From assembly GCA_023150475.1 (NCBI GenBank), contig JAKLKU010000026.1, positions 1 to 62,057 of the forward strand: DNA of 62,057 nucleotides, given 5' to 3'. The translations under genes were made by a program, and so were the position numbers. This stretch comes from Planctomycetota bacterium. Its GTDB lineage: Bacteria; Planctomycetota; UBA1135; GCA-002686595. This document shows positions 1-8,381 of this stretch, in pieces (the first letter of the stretch is position 1; each line of letters begins with the position of its first letter). Under the pieces are notes generated by a model. It ran no database searches, was not told the origin of the DNA, and was given only the letters and a program-made list of their open reading frames with translations.

Positions 1-228
1 TAGCCGCGGCGGCGGAAGAGGAAGGGCGAGCCTGCGTGAGAGGGGCAGTCGGGACGGGGGCAAAACTTCGGGTGAAACTGCATCGGGGGTCTCCAGAAAA
101 ACTCCGTACGCCAGACAAAGACCGCCACAACCCGTTTTGGTTTCAGCCGCGCTCAGATTTTCGGCGCAACGACGCGGGGCAGTATCAGTCGGGCGCGTTG
201 CTAAGCTCCCCCGCCCTTTCTCCACCGC
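1..228. other. Upstream region of oleA, no gene seen
   Basis: No convincing coding region is seen on either strand; open frames here are continuations of shadow frames in oleA. The stretch around 60-200 is less GC-rich than its surroundings and is the likely promoter region for oleA, with TATCAG at 182-187 as a weak -10 candidate. No good -35 partner or Shine-Dalgarno sequence is visible before the oleA ATG. Confidence 0.4.
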
Positions 229-1266
229 ATGCGCTTCGAACACGTCGCTCTCGCCTCGCTCGCCCACGTCGTCGCGGACGAAGTGGTGACTTCGCTCGAG
301 ATCGAGGAGCGCCTCGCGCCGGTGTACGCACGGTTCGGGCTCTCCGCGGGGCGGCTCGAGCTGATGACCGGCATCCGCGAGCGACGGTTCTTCGCGCGCG
401 GCGTGCGTCCCTCGGATGCGGCGGCGCGTGCCGGTGAGCAGGCGCTCGCGCGAGTGCCTGCGTTGCGAGAGGAGCTCGGATTGGTCGTCCACGCCGCGGT
501 GTGTCGCGACTTCCTCGAGCCGGCGACGGCGTCGCTCGTGCACGCGAAGCTCGAGCTCTCCGAACGGACGCTGGCGTTCGATTTGTCGAACGCGTGCCTC
601 GGCTTCGCGAACGCACTGACGCTCGCCGCGTCCCAGATCGCAAGAGGCGACGTGCGCGCCGCGCTGATCGTCTCGGCCGAGGACGGACGCGCGCTCGTCG
701 AGAGCACGCTCGCGGGACTCGCTGCGCGCACCGACCTCGATCGACGCACGTTGAAGGCCGCGTTCGCGTCGTTGACGATCGGTTCAGGCGCCGCCGCCGC
801 CGTGTTGACGCACGCCGAGCTCGCGCCCGACGCGCCGCGACTCGTCGCGAGCGTCTCGCGCACGGCGAGCCAGCACCACGGTCTCTGCCACGGCGATCAC
901 GACGACGCGCTCCGAGGCCCGTGGATGGAGACCGACTCCGAAGCGTTGCTCGTCGCGGGCAATGCGCTCGCCGCGAAGACGTTCGGTCCGTTCCTCGACG
1001 ATGTCGGCTGGGAGCGTGCGGCGATCGACCGGGTCGTCACGCACCAAGTCGGCGTCGCGCACCGCAAAGCGCTCTTCGAGACGCTCGGGCTCGACCGTTC
1101 GCGTGATTTCCCCACCGTCGAGACGTTCGGGAACATGGGCTCGGCGTCCCTGCCCTTCTCGCTCTCACTCGCCGCGACGACCGGCGCGATTCGCGCGGGC
1201 GATCGCGTTGCCGCGCTCGGCATCGGCAGCGGTTTGCAGTGCCAGATGCTCGCGCTGCGTTGGTAG
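229..1266 (+). CDS. oleA: OleA-type 3-oxoacyl thioester synthase (head-to-head acyl condensation)
   Basis: Thiolase-fold enzyme of 345 residues, normal for the KAS III/OleA group. The family joins two long-chain acyl thioesters head-to-head by a Claisen reaction to give a beta-keto acid, the first step of olefin synthesis, in the cytosol. The triad is complete: Cys123 in NACLGF, His272 in THQVG and Asn302 in GNMGSAS. The ATG is preceded by no clear Shine-Dalgarno site. The call as OleA rather than FabH rests on the oleB, oleC and oleD genes 8.5 kb downstream on the same strand; KAS III-type FabH is the alternative. A 460-bp repeat-bearing gap separates it from the next gene, so it may have its own promoter. 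Confidence 0.8.
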   Translation: MRFEHVALASLAHVVADEVVTSLEIEERLAPVYARFGLSAGRLELMTGIRERRFFARGVRPSDAAARAGEQALARVPALREELGLVVHAAVCRDFLEPATASLVHAKLELSERTLAFDLSNACLGFANALTLAASQIARGDVRAALIVSAEDGRALVESTLAGLAARTDLDRRTLKAAFASLTIGSGAAAAVLTHAELAPDAPRLVASVSRTASQHHGLCHGDHDDALRGPWMETDSEALLVAGNALAAKTFGPFLDDVGWERAAIDRVVTHQVGVAHRKALFETLGLDRSRDFPTVETFGNMGSASLPFSLSLAATTGAIRAGDRVAALGIGSGLQCQMLALRW

Positions 1267-1379
1267 GACGCGCACCGCTCGAACGGCATCGACCCGATCC
1301 GAGCGCCGCGTCGAGTCCATCGCGTCAGGGCCGACATCGGCGTGTGAGCCGCCCAACGATCGGCACAGCAATCGAGCCA

Positions 1380-1561
1380 CACACCGGTGCCAGCTTGCGC
1401 TGCCGGCCCTCGGCGTCGGCTCTCGCTGCCGGCTCTCGCTGCCGGCTCTCGGTACCGGATCTCGGCGCAAGCGCTCGGCGCAAGAGCTCGGCGGAAGCCC
1501 CCGGGGCCAGCTCTTGGGGCAAGCTCCCGGGGCCGGCGCATGCTCGAGCGACTCCCGGCCG
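1380..1561. repeat. Degenerate 13-bp tandem repeat array, about 13 units
   Basis: Reading in steps of 13 from 1380 gives units such as gctctcgctgccg (1419 and 1432, identical), gctctcggtaccg (1445), gatctcggcgcaa (1458), gcgctcggcgcaa (1471), gagctcggcggaa (1484), gctcttggggcaa (1510) and gctcccggggccg (1523). Outer units are more diverged. The loose consensus is a GC-rich block with CTCGG in the middle. The period is not a multiple of three and the array lies between genes, so it is not a coding repeat. Function unknown. Confidence 0.8.
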
Positions 1562-1683
1562 ACACTCCGGCCGGGGTCCGGGCCACGGCGCCGGCCGAGG
1601 ACTCGAAGCGGGGCGTTGTGGGGCCGCCAAAAGCCCTGGCCGGGGTCTTTACTTTCGCGGGGCGGTCGGTTTGACTACGCGGC

Positions 1684-1713
1684 CGCGGATATCTGAAAAA
1701 TCTGAAATCCGCG
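1684..1713. promoter_or_regulatory. Inverted repeat CGCGGAT-N16-ATCCGCG, candidate operator
   Basis: Perfect 7-bp arms (1684-1690 and 1707-1713) flank an AT-rich centre that contains the direct repeat ATCTGAAA/ATCTGAAA. It ends 13 nt before the start of the GbsR-like regulator. The placement and symmetry suit a dimeric winged-helix regulator acting on its own operon. The operator role is inferred from position and symmetry only. Confidence 0.45.
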
Positions 1714-1726
1714 CGCTCCCCACCCC

Positions 1727-2734
1727 ATGTCCGGCCTGCCGCATCCTGCCTCAGACCGTCGCGCGCCTGCCTTCGCGCCCGCACCGGCCGTGTCGCGCGC
1801 GCCCGCGAGCGCGGTGGCGTCCCCCGCGAAAGCGACTGCGTCCGAGAGCGATCTCGCGCCGGTTTCCGAGCCCGCCTCCGAAGCGACCGCGGATGCCGCG
1901 GCGGGTCAGAAGAGCGTGCTCGAGGGACTCGACGCCGAGCTCGCCGCGCAACTCCCGACGTTCGAGCAGTTCTTCAAGACGTTCGGGTTCAAGCGCGTGC
2001 ACGGCCGCATCTGGGGACTGCTCGTGCTGATCGGGCGACCGCTCTCGGCGAAGGAGATCCAAGTCGGCCTGTCGCTGTCGCAAGGCGCGACGAGTCAGGC
2101 ATTGAAGGAGCTCGAGGAGTGGGGCGCGATCACCACCGAGTTCGACAGCCTGCGTCGGTGCCACTTGCACGCGCCGGTGTCGAACACGCTGTCGATCGCC
2201 GCGACCGTGATCCGTCGGCGAGAACAGGTCGCGTTCCAACAGTTCAAGGCCGCGTCGACGCGCACGCTCGCCTACGTCACCGAACGGTACGGCGACAAGG
2301 ATCCGCGCGTGATGACGCTGCGTTCGATCATCTCGACCTGCGAGATCGCCGAAGCCGTGATCCAACTGGTCGTCGGCTCCGTCGCGAACGCCCTCGACGA
2401 CAGCCAAAGTCTGCTCCACCGCGCCGTGTCGACCGCGCTGAAAGTCGGCTTCGCGATGCCTTCGAAGCTGCTCCTGCCGACGCCGACGGCCCCGAGTCCG
2501 GCGCGCAGTTCGGCCCCGAGCCCGGCCCTGAGTCCGGCCCCGAACCCGGCGTCGAAAGTGACGTCGCTCTCGACGGCATCGAAGGCGCCGACGAGCCGCG
2601 GCGAACCGGTCTCGACGCGCGCGACGCGCCGCGCGAGCATCGCCGCCAAACGTGCGCTCGCGCCGAAGGCGGTCCCCGCGCCGAAGTCGGCCGAACGCAA
2701 GCCCGCGCCGTCGCCCAAGGAGCGTCGTGGTTAG
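1727..2734 (+). CDS. GbsR/MarR-type transcriptional regulator with Pro/Ala-rich tail
   Basis: The middle of the protein (about residues 80-220) matches the GbsR branch of MarR-type winged-helix regulators: an H-G-R-I-W-G-L-L segment, then PLSAKEI, a recognition helix around SQGATSQALKELEEWG and a long helical part. The N-terminal 60 residues and the C-terminal 85 residues are low-complexity Pro/Ala/Ser, unlike compact GbsR proteins of about 180 residues; the tail is partly built from a 12-bp minisatellite. It is the first gene of the fatty-acid module and overlaps the ketosynthase gene by 8 nt, so it most likely controls this operon, perhaps through the inverted repeat just upstream. The ligand is unknown. 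Confidence 0.72.
   Translation: MSGLPHPASDRRAPAFAPAPAVSRAPASAVASPAKATASESDLAPVSEPASEATADAAAGQKSVLEGLDAELAAQLPTFEQFFKTFGFKRVHGRIWGLLVLIGRPLSAKEIQVGLSLSQGATSQALKELEEWGAITTEFDSLRRCHLHAPVSNTLSIAATVIRRREQVAFQQFKAASTRTLAYVTERYGDKDPRVMTLRSIISTCEIAEAVIQLVVGSVANALDDSQSLLHRAVSTALKVGFAMPSKLLLPTPTAPSPARSSAPSPALSPAPNPASKVTSLSTASKAPTSRGEPVSTRATRRASIAAKRALAPKAVPAPKSAERKPAPSPKERRG
2488..2547 (+). repeat. 12-bp in-frame minisatellite, five units
   Basis: Five 12-bp units of the form ggccccgagtcc encode four-residue Pro/Ala/Ser repeats in the tail of the GbsR-like regulator. The length is a multiple of three, so copy-number change would keep the frame. Confidence 0.8.
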
Positions 2735-3986
2735 CCTGCCGCGCGTCGTGATCACCGGCGTCGGGCTCGCGAGCCCGAACGGCGCGAACCTCGCGGAGTT
2801 CCGCGGGAACTTGCTCGCCGGCAAGTCCGGCGTCCGCAAGTACTCGATCCGCCACGTCGGCGAGACGCTCGCCGGCGTCGCGGACTTCGACGCGTTGCGT
2901 TACCAGACGCGCAAGGAAGTGCGCCGCGGCACGCGCGCGGGCTCGATCGCGATCTTCTGCGCCCACGAAGCGTTGGTCGATTCCGGACTCGCGACGGGCC
3001 GCTTCGACATCGCGCGCGACAAGCGCTATGCGCCCGAGCGCATCGGCGTGTTCCCCGGCATCACCGAACACGGCAACGTCGAGACGGAGAACCAGATCCA
3101 CGAAGTCGCGCAGTACGGCTTCGACCTCGCGTTCTGGTCGCACCACCACAACCCGCGCACGGTGGCGAACAATCCGGCGGGCGAAGTGACGCTGAACCTC
3201 GGGATCACCGGGCCGGCGTACTGCCTCGGCGGCGCGTGTGCGGCCGGCAACCTCGGTCTCATCCACGGCATGCAGCTCCTGCAGCTCGGCCAGATCGATC
3301 TCGCACTCGGCGGCGGTGTGTCGGAGTCGATCCACACGTTCGGGATCTTCGCGAGCTTCAAGAGCCAAGGCGCCCTCGCCGCCCACGCGGACCCGAGCAA
3401 GGCGTCGCGGCCGTTCGACAAGGCACGCAACGGCATCGTCGTCAGCGAAGGCGGTTGTCTCTTCGCGCTCGAGCGACTCGACGATGCACGCGCGCGTGGC
3501 GCGAAGATCTACGCCGAAGTGCTCGGCTACGCCGTGAACTCCGATGCGGCCGACTTCGTGCTGCCGCAGTCCGCCGGTCAAGCGGCGTGCATGCGCGCCG
3601 CGCTGCGCCATGCCGGCGTCGCCGCGCGCGAGGTCGACGTGATCAACACGCACGCGACCTCGACGCCGCAGGGCGACGAAGTCGAAGCGGCGGCGATCCG
3701 CGACGTCTTCGCCGACTGCCCGACCACCTTCGTCAACAACACGAAGAGCTTCATCGGCCACGCGATGGGCGCCGCCGGCGCGCTCGAACTCGCGGGCAAC
3801 CTGCCGTCGCTCACCGATCGAGTCGTGCATCCGACGATCAACGTCGACGACCTCGATCCGGCGTGCGCCGTGCCCAATCTCGTGCTCGGCGAGCCCGTGA
3901 CCGCCGGGCGCGTCGACACCGTCTTGAACATGTCCTTCGGCATGCTCGGCATCAACTCCGCCGTGGTCGTCGGACGCCTCCGCTAG
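2727..3986 (+). CDS. FabF/KAS II-type beta-ketoacyl-ACP synthase
   Basis: Elongating ketosynthase of 419 residues that condenses acyl chains with malonyl-ACP. The catalytic set is complete: Cys171 in GGACAAGN, His309 in NTHATSTPQGD, Lys340 and His345 in NTKSFIGHAMGAAG. The GTG start is chosen because AAGGAG lies 4 nt upstream; it gives an 8-nt overlap with the regulator gene. The segment around SHHHNPRTVANN before the active Cys is distinctive for a KAS II. The ACP gene follows within 20 bp. I infer that it elongates a special acyl chain for the Ole enzymes rather than serving bulk fatty-acid synthesis, because the whole module is embedded in the ole cluster. Confidence 0.85.
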   Translation: MVSLPRVVITGVGLASPNGANLAEFRGNLLAGKSGVRKYSIRHVGETLAGVADFDALRYQTRKEVRRGTRAGSIAIFCAHEALVDSGLATGRFDIARDKRYAPERIGVFPGITEHGNVETENQIHEVAQYGFDLAFWSHHHNPRTVANNPAGEVTLNLGITGPAYCLGGACAAGNLGLIHGMQLLQLGQIDLALGGGVSESIHTFGIFASFKSQGALAAHADPSKASRPFDKARNGIVVSEGGCLFALERLDDARARGAKIYAEVLGYAVNSDAADFVLPQSAGQAACMRAALRHAGVAAREVDVINTHATSTPQGDEVEAAAIRDVFADCPTTFVNNTKSFIGHAMGAAGALELAGNLPSLTDRVVHPTINVDDLDPACAVPNLVLGEPVTAGRVDTVLNMSFGMLGINSAVVVGRLR

Positions 3987-4003
3987 CCCCCATCAGGAAC
4001 ACC

Positions 4004-4279
4004 ATGACGAACGACGAAATCGTCCTCGCCATCAAGGACATCATCGCGACGATCGCGCCCGACGAAGATCTCGCGCACCTCAAGATGGACGTCCGTCTGC
4101 GCGAGCAGATCGAGCTCGACTCGATGGACTTCCTCGACATCGTGATGGAGCTGCGCAAGCGTTACGGCGTGCAGGTGCCCGAGGCGGACTACATGGAGCT
4201 CGCCACGCTCGCGGGCTGCGTGAAGTACCTCGGGCCGAAACTCGCCGACAAGCCGCTCAAGCTCGCGTCGCGCGCCTGA
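4004..4279 (+). CDS. Acyl carrier protein
   Basis: Small acidic carrier of 91 residues. Ser40 in LDSMDFLDIV is the phosphopantetheine attachment site and replaces the usual DSL with DSM. The ATG has AGGA six to seven nt upstream. It sits directly after the ketosynthase and upstream of the oxidoreductases, so the nascent chain is probably carried on this dedicated ACP. A phosphopantetheinyl transferase that could activate it lies 5 kb downstream in the same operon. The C-terminal 12 residues are basic, unlike housekeeping AcpP. Confidence 0.88.
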   Translation: MTNDEIVLAIKDIIATIAPDEDLAHLKMDVRLREQIELDSMDFLDIVMELRKRYGVQVPEADYMELATLAGCVKYLGPKLADKPLKLASRA

Positions 4280-4311
4280 GCGCGGCTCGGTCGAACCTTT
4301 CGGCGCCGCAG

Positions 4312-5712
4312 ATGCGCTACGACGCGTTGGTGATCGGCGCGGGGCTCGGCGGCCTCGGCGCGGGCATTCGGCTCGCGCAGTTCGGCAAGCGTGTCGCGAT
4401 CCTCGAACGGCACACGGTCTTCGGCGGGCTCAACTCGTTCTACAAACTCGGCGGACGCCTGTTCGACAGCGGACTGCACGCGTTGACGAACTACGCGCCG
4501 AAAGGCGAGCGCAAGACGCCGCTCGGCAAGATCGTGCGGCAACTGCGGCTCGACTACGACGCGCTCGAGCTCGGCGAGCAGTCGCACTCGGCGATCCGCT
4601 TCCCCGGCGTCGAGCTCCGGTTCTCGAATCACTTCGACCTGCTGCGCGCGGAAGTCGCCCGTGCCTTCCCGAGCGAGGTGGTCGCGTTCGAACGACTGGT
4701 CGCCGAACTGCCGAGCTACGAAGCACTCGAACTCGCCGGGGAGCCGCGTTCGGCCCGCGCCGAGCTCGCACGGCGCCTGCGCGAGCCGCTGCTCGTCGAG
4801 ATGTTGCTCTGCCCGCTCTGCTTCTACGGCGGCGCGAAGGAACACGACCTCGACTGGAGCGAGTTCGCGATCCTCTTCCGCTCGATCTTCCTCGAAGGCC
4901 TGGCCCGGCCCGCGCACGGCATGCGGGGCTTCCTGAAGTTGCTCGTCGAACGGTTCGAAGCCGAAGGCGGCGAGCTCCGGCTGCGCACCGCGGTCGCGCG
5001 CATCGTGATCGCGGACGGCGTCGCGCGCGGCGTCGAGCTCGCGAACGGCGAGATCCTCGAGGCGGACCACGTCTTTTCGTCCGCCGGCGCGGTCGAGACC
5101 CGGCGGTTGTGTGGCGGCGAAGCAGCGAACGCCTCGCACGAGGCCGCGGTCGGCCGCTTGAGCTTCTTCGAGACCCTCGAAGTGCTCGCGGCGGAGCCCC
5201 GCGAGCTCGGCGTCCCCGAGACCACGGTGTTCTTCAACTCGAGCGAACGTTTCGACTATCGCCGGCCCGACGATCTCGTCGACGACGAGAGCGGCGTGAT
5301 CTGCACGCCGAACAATTACGCGCGCCACGAGCCGCTCGCCGAGGGCCTGGTGCGCGTGACGCTGCTCGCGAACCACGCGCGGTGGGTCGAGCTCGACGAC
5401 GCGCGCTACGCCGCCGAGAAACAAGCCGCCGCGGAACGCGCTCTCGCCGCCGCGGCGCGATTCGGAGTCGACGTGCGCGGCAAAGGCGTGTTCCGTGACA
5501 CGTTCACGCCGCGAACGATCGAGCGCTTCACCGGCAAACTCGGCGGCGCCGTGTACGGCTCGCCGGTCAAACGGCGCGACGGGGAGACCGGCGTGCGCGG
5601 CCTCTCGCTCGTCGGCACCGACCAAGGCCTGGTCGGCATCGTCGGCGCGTTGCTCTCGGGCATCACGATCGTCAATCGTCGCGCACTCGCTGCGAGCGGG
5701 AGCTCCGCGTGA
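4312..5712 (+). CDS. CrtI/phytoene-desaturase-type FAD oxidoreductase (first of pair)
   Basis: Flavoprotein of 466 residues. The N-terminal dinucleotide fold has VIGAGLGGLGAG (about residues 7-18) followed by an acidic ERH at the end of beta-2, and the C-terminal GLSLVGTDQGLVGIVGALLSG region fits the FAD-contacting end of the phytoene desaturase/CRTISO superfamily. The family removes or moves double bonds in polyene substrates, often at membranes. No carotenoid gene is nearby; the neighbours are fatty-acid genes, so I infer that it desaturates or isomerises an acyl-ACP or another module intermediate. No Shine-Dalgarno site is obvious before the ATG. Another amine-oxidase-like role cannot be excluded. 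Confidence 0.75.
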   Translation: MRYDALVIGAGLGGLGAGIRLAQFGKRVAILERHTVFGGLNSFYKLGGRLFDSGLHALTNYAPKGERKTPLGKIVRQLRLDYDALELGEQSHSAIRFPGVELRFSNHFDLLRAEVARAFPSEVVAFERLVAELPSYEALELAGEPRSARAELARRLREPLLVEMLLCPLCFYGGAKEHDLDWSEFAILFRSIFLEGLARPAHGMRGFLKLLVERFEAEGGELRLRTAVARIVIADGVARGVELANGEILEADHVFSSAGAVETRRLCGGEAANASHEAAVGRLSFFETLEVLAAEPRELGVPETTVFFNSSERFDYRRPDDLVDDESGVICTPNNYARHEPLAEGLVRVTLLANHARWVELDDARYAAEKQAAAERALAAAARFGVDVRGKGVFRDTFTPRTIERFTGKLGGAVYGSPVKRRDGETGVRGLSLVGTDQGLVGIVGALLSGITIVNRRALAASGSSA

Positions 5713-7187
5713 CCGAAGCGAAGAAGTACTTCCGCGGCAGCCGCGACGGCAAACGGCCGCTCAAGTCGGATCCGCTCGCGCAGGCGAAGTCGCGCTACGA
5801 CGTGATCGTGATCGGCAGCGGGCTCGCCGGCCTGACGGCGGCGAACGTGTGCGCGAAGTTCGGCCACAAGGTGGCCGTGCTCGAACAGCACTACAACTTC
5901 GGCGGTCTCGCGACGTGGTTCAAACGCCGCGGAGGACACGTGTTCGACGTGTCGCTGCACGGTTTTCCCGTCGGCATGGTCAAGACTTGCCGGCGGCACT
6001 GGTCGAGCGCGATCGCCGACTCGATCGTGCGGCTCGACTCGATCCGCTTCGACAATCCGCAGTTCTCGCTCGAGACGATCTTCACGCGCGAGGACTTCAC
6101 GCGGGCGTTGGTCGAACGCTTCGGCGTGCCACTGGAGCGCGTCGAGCGCTTCTTCGAGCGGCTGCGCGCGATGAACTTCTACGACGACGACCGCGCGACG
6201 GTCGCGGACGTGTTCGAGGAGTTCTTCCCCGGCCGCAACGACGTGCACCGACTCCTGCTCGAGCCGATCGCGTACGCCAACGGCTCGACGCTCGAGGATC
6301 CGGCGATCGCCTACGGCATCGTGTTCTCGAACTTCATGTCGAAGGGCGTGTACACGTTCGTCGGCGGCACCGATCGTCTGCTGCGCGCGATGCGCGAGGA
6401 GCTCGCGAAGAACTCGGTCGAGCTCTTCGGCGACGTGCAAGTCGATCGCATCGTCGTCGAAGACGGTCGCGTGCGCGGCATCGAAGCGTGCGGTCGGTTC
6501 CTCGAGGCCCGAGTCGTGATCTCGAACGCCAACTTGAAGACGACGGTCGAACGACTGGTCGGCAGGGAACGCTTCCGGCCCGAGTTCGCGGCGGGAGTCG
6601 AAGCGGTGCGGCTCAACAACTCGAGCACGCAGGTCTACCTCGGCCTGCGCGAGGGCGAGTCGATTCCGTTCGTGACCGACCTCTTGTTCACTTCGACGCG
6701 CCCGACGTTCCATTCGCAGGCGCTCTGCGACTTCCACGGCGAGAGCCGCACGTTCAGCTTCTACTACCCGAAGTCCCGGCCCGGCTCGAACCGCTACACG
6801 ATCGTCAGCTCGACCAACGCGAATTGGAGCGACTGGGCGAGCCTCGACGACGCGGCCTACGAACGCGCGAAGGCGCGCTTGATCGAGGACACGCTCCAGG
6901 CGCTCGAACGCTACTTGCCCGGAATCCGGGACAAACTCGACCACGTCGAGGCCGCGACGCCGCGGACGTTCGAGTTCTACACTCAGCACGTCGCCGGAGC
7001 GTCGTTCGGGACCAAGTTCGAAGGCCTGAAGTACTCGCTCGAACTGCAACGCGAGATCTCGGGGCTGTATCACGCGGGTTCGGTCGGCATCATCATGTCC
7101 GGCTGGCTCGGCGCCGCGAACTACGGCGTCATCCAAGCGAGCAAGGTGGACGAGTTCCTGCGACAGGAGAGCGAGGTCGGAAGATGA
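5709..7187 (+). CDS. CrtI/phytoene-desaturase-type FAD oxidoreductase (second of pair)
   Basis: Flavoprotein of 492 residues with a 27-residue basic lead before the dinucleotide fold (VIGSGLAGLTAAN), then a glycine-rich FGGLATWFKRRG segment and a C-terminal GIIMSGWLGAANYGV FAD-contact region. It belongs to the same superfamily as its neighbour but is clearly diverged, so the two may act as a heteromeric or sequential pair. The GTG start overlaps the previous stop in GTGA, which indicates translational coupling. It is placed between the carrier protein and the ketoreductase. Desaturation or isomerisation of a carrier-bound polyene is inferred, not shown. Confidence 0.75.
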   Translation: MTEAKKYFRGSRDGKRPLKSDPLAQAKSRYDVIVIGSGLAGLTAANVCAKFGHKVAVLEQHYNFGGLATWFKRRGGHVFDVSLHGFPVGMVKTCRRHWSSAIADSIVRLDSIRFDNPQFSLETIFTREDFTRALVERFGVPLERVERFFERLRAMNFYDDDRATVADVFEEFFPGRNDVHRLLLEPIAYANGSTLEDPAIAYGIVFSNFMSKGVYTFVGGTDRLLRAMREELAKNSVELFGDVQVDRIVVEDGRVRGIEACGRFLEARVVISNANLKTTVERLVGRERFRPEFAAGVEAVRLNNSSTQVYLGLREGESIPFVTDLLFTSTRPTFHSQALCDFHGESRTFSFYYPKSRPGSNRYTIVSSTNANWSDWASLDDAAYERAKARLIEDTLQALERYLPGIRDKLDHVEAATPRTFEFYTQHVAGASFGTKFEGLKYSLELQREISGLYHAGSVGIIMSGWLGAANYGVIQASKVDEFLRQESEVGR

Positions 7188-7921
7188 GCTTCGAAGGCGA
7201 GACGGCAGTGGTGACCGGCGGCACGCGCGGGATCGGACGCGCGATCGCGCTCGATCTCGCGGCGCAAGGCGCCCGCGTGATCGCGATCTACAAGTCGGAC
7301 GAAGCGGCGGCGAAGAGTCTGCTCGAGGAGAACGGACGGCTCGGCGGACGGCTCTCGACGGAGAAGCTCGACGTCGCCGACTACGCGGCCGTCTCCGCGT
7401 TCTGGCAGAAGCTCGAAGAACTGCCGCACGGCGTGCAGATCCTCGTCCACGCGTCGGGCATCCGCCGCGACCGCGTGCTCGCGCTGATGTCGCGCGACGA
7501 ATGGCGCGACGTGCTGTCGACGAACCTGGACGGCTCGTTCCACATGGCGAAGTACGCAACGATCCACATGAGTGGTCGTCGCTACGGTCGCATCGTGTTC
7601 GTCACTTCGCCGGCGCGCGAACACGGGTTCGAAGGGCAAGGCAACTACTCCGCGTCGAAAGCGGGCCAGGTCGGCGTCGCGCGCTCGCTCGCGCGCGAAG
7701 TCGCGACGCGCGGGATCACCGTCAACTGCGTGTCGCCGGGATTCGTCGAAACCGACCTGCTCGCCGATCTCGACTCCGAAACGCGCAAGCGCCACACCGC
7801 CGCGGTGCCGCTCAAACGCTTCGGCCGCCCCGAGGAAATCGCGTTCGCCGTGCGCATGCTGGTCGCGCGCGAAGCGAGCTACGTGAACGGCGCCGTGCTC
7901 GACGTCACCGGGGGTCTGTAG
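7184..7921 (+). CDS. FabG-type 3-oxoacyl-ACP reductase (SDR)
   Basis: Classical short-chain dehydrogenase of 245 residues that reduces 3-oxoacyl-ACP to 3-hydroxyacyl-ACP with NADPH. TGGTRGIG at residues 11-18 binds the cofactor; Ser142, Tyr155 and Lys159 (NYSASK) form the catalytic set; CVSPGFVETD is the usual FabG signature. The ATG overlaps the previous stop by 4 nt. It supplies the ketoreduction step of the embedded fatty-acid module. Confidence 0.88.
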   Translation: MSFEGETAVVTGGTRGIGRAIALDLAAQGARVIAIYKSDEAAAKSLLEENGRLGGRLSTEKLDVADYAAVSAFWQKLEELPHGVQILVHASGIRRDRVLALMSRDEWRDVLSTNLDGSFHMAKYATIHMSGRRYGRIVFVTSPAREHGFEGQGNYSASKAGQVGVARSLAREVATRGITVNCVSPGFVETDLLADLDSETRKRHTAAVPLKRFGRPEEIAFAVRMLVAREASYVNGAVLDVTGGL

Positions 7922-7922
7922 C

Positions 7923-8381
7923 GTGGAGCGCGCCGAGATCGAGGCGCTGATCCCCCATCGGGCGCCGTTCCTGTTCGTCGACCGCGTGATCGAACGCACG
8001 CACGATGGATTGGTGACCGAGTGGCGCGTCGACGAACAAGCGTTCTTCTTCCGTGGGCACTATCCCGGGTTCCCGTTGTTGCCTGGAGTGTTGATCTGCG
8101 AAGCCGCGGTGCAGGCCGGCGCCGTGCTCGCCGCGCTCGAGCCGCGCGACGCGACCGCACCGGGCCAAGTGCCGGTGCTCGTCAAACTCGGCGAAGCGCG
8201 CTTCCGCCGCATGGTGCGGCCGGGTGAGACGCTGCGTTTCGCCGTGACGCTCGACGAACGCATCGGCCCCGCGCGACTGATGACCGCACGCGTGACGAGC
8301 GCCGGCAAGAACGTCGCACGAGTGGGCTTCACGGTCGCGGTGACTTCGACCGCGGACGCGAGCGGCGGAGAACTCGGATGA
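7923..8381 (+). CDS. FabZ/FabA-type hot-dog hydroxyacyl-ACP dehydratase
   Basis: Single hot-dog domain of 152 residues. His46 in RGHYPGFPLLPGV and Glu60 in CEAAVQAG are the expected catalytic pair of 3-hydroxyacyl-ACP dehydratases. The GTG start lies one base after the fabG-like stop. It performs the dehydration step to 2-enoyl-ACP in the embedded module. FabA-like isomerising activity, which would leave double bonds in the chain, cannot be excluded from the sequence. Confidence 0.85.
   Translation: MERAEIEALIPHRAPFLFVDRVIERTHDGLVTEWRVDEQAFFFRGHYPGFPLLPGVLICEAAVQAGAVLAALEPRDATAPGQVPVLVKLGEARFRRMVRPGETLRFAVTLDERIGPARLMTARVTSAGKNVARVGFTVAVTSTADASGGELG

Larger units (their letters stand above)
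1267..1726. other. Intergenic gap with tandem repeats and a putative operator
   Basis: No gene is seen. The left part holds a degenerate 13-bp tandem array. The right part holds TTGACT (1671-1676), a possible -35 element, and a short AT-rich stretch inside an inverted repeat just before the next start codon. Both are listed separately. The gap splits oleA from the rest of the pathway genes. Confidence 0.6.

Noticed and set aside
229..1266. Housekeeping FabH
   Set aside because: Possible by motif, but linkage with oleB, oleC and oleD favours OleA; a profile or tree comparison would decide.
1380..1561. CRISPR-like array in the oleA downstream gap
   Set aside because: Units are 13 bp, contiguous and degenerate, with no unique spacers; it is a simple tandem repeat.
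2328..3830. 500-codon open frame antisense to the ketosynthase gene
   Set aside because: Arg/Ala/Asp-rich composition typical of antisense frames in GC-rich DNA; the + strand ketosynthase has a full catalytic set.
4312..7187. Carotenoid biosynthesis cluster
   Set aside because: Only CrtI-type genes are present; no phytoene or squalene-type synthase or cyclase is in the neighbourhood, while FAS genes flank both sides.
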